A stretch of DNA of 64,000 nucleotides from positions 28,822,705 through 28,886,704 of the forward strand of contig CM046867.1 in the NCBI GenBank assembly GCA_025617745.1. Direction: 5' to 3'. Positions 60,491 through 64,000 of the stretch are shown here, one piece after another (position 1 is the stretch's first letter; each line of letters starts with the position of its first letter). The notes beneath the pieces are model-generated. The model searched no databases, was not told where the DNA came from, and saw only the letters and a program-made list of their open reading frames with translations. The translations under genes were made by a program, and so were the position numbers. The stretch is from Heliocidaris erythrogramma (taxonomy: Eukaryota; Echinodermata; Echinoidea; Camarodonta; Echinometridae).

Positions 60491-60911
60491 GGCATTATGC
60501 TAGTGTAGGATACTGAGTACGAGTCATGCAACCATTATAGTTTGATAAACTAAAGAGATCAATGCACAAACAAAGAAAATAGCATCACTAAAAGATGGTG
60601 CAAGAGGGAATGCATCTTTTCAGGGTGACGAGATGCTTCTATCCAGTGTAAACAAATATATATTTATTTTTTTTACATCAGTTCTTCAGTGAGATTTCAT
60701 GACAGTGATTTTTATTCTTTTTACTGTTTTTTTTTTCAACAGAGGTCTTTTTTTTGTTGGTTATCTGAGCTGTCTGTTTGTCGCTGGTGGGAAAGCATCT
60801 TGTTAAGGGGGATGAGATGCTTCCATCTGGTAATCTCATTTCACCCATCATCCCCCTCTTTAGAAAACCTGACCACCCGCTCATCCTGCTTGTTACACAA
60901 GGCTCATCATT

Positions 60912-60987
60912 TCATCTGCTGAGAGCCAAAAGGGCATTAACACCGTGTTAAAGGATACGAGTTAACGCCCTTTTGGCTCTCAGCAGG
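60912..60987. mobile_element. Palindromic MITE, same family, AAAAGGGC variant
   Basis: CTGCTGAGAGCCAAAAGGGC pairs with GCCCTTTTGGCTCTCAGCAG around a short loop; the base changes are matched on both arms (compensated). Confidence 0.83.
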
Positions 60988-63532
60988 CCATTTTATGCCT
61001 GGCTAGTCTATCCCATCTGCTTCGATTCACTGCTTATCGTAACAGCATCTCCGCTCACCACCAACAAAAGTAGAAACGTTTGATTATCTTTGTGTACATC
61101 TTGATTCGTATTGGCAGCTTCCCAAAGGGAGGTAGGTCTTTCTTGTTATATAAATTGCTGTTAAATGTCTCAAACCAAGAAGCCTATTCTTTTCATTTCC
61201 ATTAAATTTCCTGTGGTTTACTTCGAGTCAATATTGTTTCTGTTAGATGAACTTATACTTTGCTTTCCTTTGGAGGTACATGTAAAGCACAAATTTAGGA
61301 TTATTTCTGGTATTAGTTCGGGATCGAGTAGATTTTCTTTTTTCTCTCTCTCGCTCTCTTTCTTTCTTTATTTCTTCCTCTTTCCCACTCTTTCTTCCTC
61401 TTTCTGTCTCTCTCCCATTTATTTTCATTCTCTCAATCCATCTGTCTCTCCCACTGTCTATTTCACTTTTGTTTCACTATACATATTTCTATCTATCTGT
61501 TCCTCTAATAACAGGTTAACCTAATTAGTTTAACCCCTTCCATGCCACCAGATTTGTGAGCAATTGTCAAAAATGAACTTTCATGAGTTGAATATTAACG
61601 TTCAATGAGTTTTTTCTTGAGCAAACTGGGCAAAGATTTATTGCATAGGAATAAACATTATATTGGAGGCACAAGTTTCTGTATGAGGAAGAATTTTCAG
61701 CCATTCTGAGCCTAAACAAAATGTTCAACACTCACATTTTTGGGCGGGATTTGCCGCCCACGGCATGGTATGGGTTAACCATCCATTATCGACCATAAAA
61801 GATACTCACTGACATTAACAGAAAAGTATTACAATTGTTAAGCAAGTGCAATGAAATGCACTTTAGTTGTTGTTTTTTTGTTTTTTTCTAGCAGTTACTT
61901 TCTTTCTATCCTTTTCTTAACAAGGATTCCTGGTACTGTATGTCTTCCTCTCCTTCCAAATGTACTTCATCAACAAATGAAGTCCACTTCATTTGTTTTA
62001 AAGTGGTTTGTACAGTGATGTGCTATCAATTTCTACCTCTATCATCTGCCCTCCCCCTCCCCATCTCTCTCTCTCTCTCTCTCCCCCTCTTACACTCTCA
62101 CTCACTCACCATGCACATGTCTCTGTCTGTCCGTGTCCATACTACTTATCTGTTCACACTTAATTTCATGCCAAGTCAATCTTCATTGTTCACAATGAAT
62201 AGGCTTTAATGTACATTCAAGACAATTTATCCAACAAGCTGAGCAATCATTAATGCATGAAAAGGATGCATCTGTTTCTTATACTTGATCACCTTTTCCA
62301 GGTTATCTCTCAGCATTTATCAAAAATTGTTCAGAAATGTTCATTTTAAGTATTGTACCTTGAGTTTTTGGCACAAAAGTGGGTAAATTTGAAAGTTATT
62401 ACCTCAATTTTTGTTCAAAACTTATGTTTCCATTGTAAAAAGAAACATTTGTACAAATGTACATGTAAATATACTGACCAGAAAGGTTCAGCAATAATTA
62501 ATTACTACCCATTTCATGGTAACATAATACATGTACATGTATATGTAAAACAGGGATGCCACTTAGAAGTGATAAAAAAGTAGGAAAAATCATCTACAAT
62601 GGGCCCTTGTGTACATAAAAAGTGGTTTTCTATGGATAAAAATATGTTGAAAAAGTAGGAATTCCTACTTTTGTCTGAAAAGTGGCATCCCTGGTAAAAT
62701 CTGAAAAATGAGATATTGCAATTCCATTATTTTGTGGAATGAAACCAGATAACTTGCTAAATCTGTGACAATATCTGGCACGCTTTGGTTTCTGGATTTA
62801 CAGCACTGTGTGAAGGATTTACATAATCAAAATACTTACAATATGATTGCAAAACCAACATAGAGTAGATTTAAAGTTATATCCAGCATTCATTCAGCTC
62901 AAACTTTTTAAAAGTTGGCCAAAACTATGGTACATTGCCACCCCAAAATAAGCAAAAATGCTTGTAATGAAATATCCAATGAAAATAGACCATTTAAATG
63001 ACAAACAAAGATGGCTTCTACAATTATGGCTGCATCCCTCTGTGATTGTCCACTGTTGATATAACTGGCACCAGTCCTGGCTGTTTTTCCTCTTAAAACT
63101 GTCCCAAACCCACTCATCCCTAGAGCGGGCAGGAAATTACATCCTCCTATCGAGGAGAGAGAAACCAATATCTACCCATCAAAATTACCCATTTTCTTTG
63201 CAATCGGAGAGGGATAATGTATCAAATAATAAATAAATAGATTCCACTGTCTCCAAGATTATTGCCTTTAATTCTTTTTTTCTTCTCTAGTTTTTTGCCT
63301 TGAGCAATTCAATTTCCAATTTGTAGGAATATCCATGCCATGTCATTTGTTTGGTGATGAAATACACACTGTTTTTCCTGTTATGGTATAGGAATTGAGT
63401 ATACATGGACATTAAAAAAATGCTCTCTTTCTGTCCATGTAAAGGAAAGGAAACTGGATAAATTGAAACAGGAAAGGATTCTGCATGTTTATGTGTTTTC
63501 CTTTTGGTTTGTAATTTTTCTGAGAAAGTATT
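60988..63532. other. No gene recognised
   Basis: T/C-rich tracts at 61340-61440 and 62060-62100 and ACATGTACATGTATATGT near 62530. AAAAGTAGGAATTCCTACTTTT-type words at 62575-62675 form a short inverted repeat. No coding signal is convincing. Confidence 0.5.
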
Positions 63533-63710
63533 GAGTGTGTGTGTAATTGGGTTTTTACAGACGTGTATCAATCAGATATGATTATTTACGTCTGGGACCG
63601 ACCTTAACGTCACCATCCGAAAGACGTGACTCAGTCTCGAACCTGGGTCCGCTGAATCAGTTTACAACTTCCACTGGTAGCTGGATTACAGGCGCACGCC
63701 ACAACGCCCA
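63533..63710 (-). repeat. SINE with 7SL Alu-domain-like head (copy 2)
   Basis: This is a second copy of the element at 30945-31143, with about 95% visible identity, including the head GTGGCGTGCGCCTGTAATCC, the box-B-like GGTTCGAGAC, GGATGGTGACGTTAAGG, and a short (CA)n tail. Two independent copies with the same ends show that this is a mobile family. Confidence 0.78.
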
Positions 63711-64000
63711 GTTGAATTGAATAACATTTCCTCCATTTTATTTAATTCTGTTCATGCTACTCTCCTCAATATTCTTGTGTTTCTTAAGTTTATCCCTTTC
63801 TTAATTAAATTTGCTGCTATTATTCCCACCCCACCTTTCTGTAATTTCTATTCCTTTCCTTGTCAATATTTATCCCTGTTCTATCTCCATTCTTCAAGCC
63901 TTCTGAAAACAATAACGACTTATCAGCATTTTCTGCTATGGAGAAAAAATATTTCACTGGGCACATTTCTTTGGTGGGGGGGGGGGGGGGGAATTTTGCT

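Larger units (their letters stand above)
55100..60911. other. No gene recognised
   Basis: AT-rich DNA with the (GA)n tracts and small partial MITE arms. The 102-codon minus frame at 57440-57748 has no family signature. The SelJ-like first exon was sought here and not found. Confidence 0.45.

Noticed and set aside
62908..63168. An 86-codon minus frame
   Set aside because: Slightly GC-richer but no family signature and no splice sites that fit the missing SelJ-like first exon.

Overview
The window is animal nuclear DNA: AT-rich, gene-poor, with GT-AG introns and dense short mobile elements. It most resembles an echinoderm, probably a sea urchin. The reasons are a SelJ/J1-crystallin-type ADP-ribosylglycohydrolase gene, a foldback element with tandem-repeat inverted arms resembling the sea urchin TU elements, many hairpin MITEs, and tRNA-type SINEs ending in GCTATATAAG plus (ATT)n. 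The species is an inference.

Only two host genes are supported, both on the minus strand and both incomplete. At 14212-14433 is the first coding exon of a Rab33-like small GTPase; its later exons were not recognised and probably lie below position 1. Five in-phase exons between 24419 and 42865 encode about 299 residues of a SelJ/J1-crystallin-like protein through its TAA stop. Its first exon is missing and probably lies above 43 kb or outside the window. Its 13.6 kb intron (26649-40224) contains a decayed non-LTR retrotransposon (35.3-38.45 kb) and long microsatellites.

Layout: 1-8.5 kb has diverged local duplications and MITEs, including one MITE nested in another with a readable empty site. 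8.88-10.76 kb is a repeat block with about nine copies of a roughly 180-bp unit, interrupted by a LINE 3' fragment. 12.7 kb holds a hAT MITE with an exact 8-bp target duplication. 14.2 kb is the Rab33 exon. 15.4-20.6 kb is a LINE open reading frame split by a 4.59-kb foldback element flanked by 10-bp duplications. 21-24 kb has MITEs and no gene. 24.4-42.9 kb is the SelJ-like gene. 44.4-46.7 kb is a 2-kb AAATAGG-type array inside a broken MITE. 47.8-49.5 kb is a 67-bp minisatellite between duplicated flanks. 50.4 kb is a tRNA-type SINE. 51-64 kb is intergenic or intronic DNA with palindromic MITEs, microsatellites and one of two SINEs whose head resembles the 7SL RNA Alu domain.

No bacterial operon, CRISPR array, phage or viral system is present. 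The most interesting items are the 7SL-like SINE, the foldback element with its datable insertion site, and the SelJ-like gene that has cysteines and no in-frame UGA in all visible exons.
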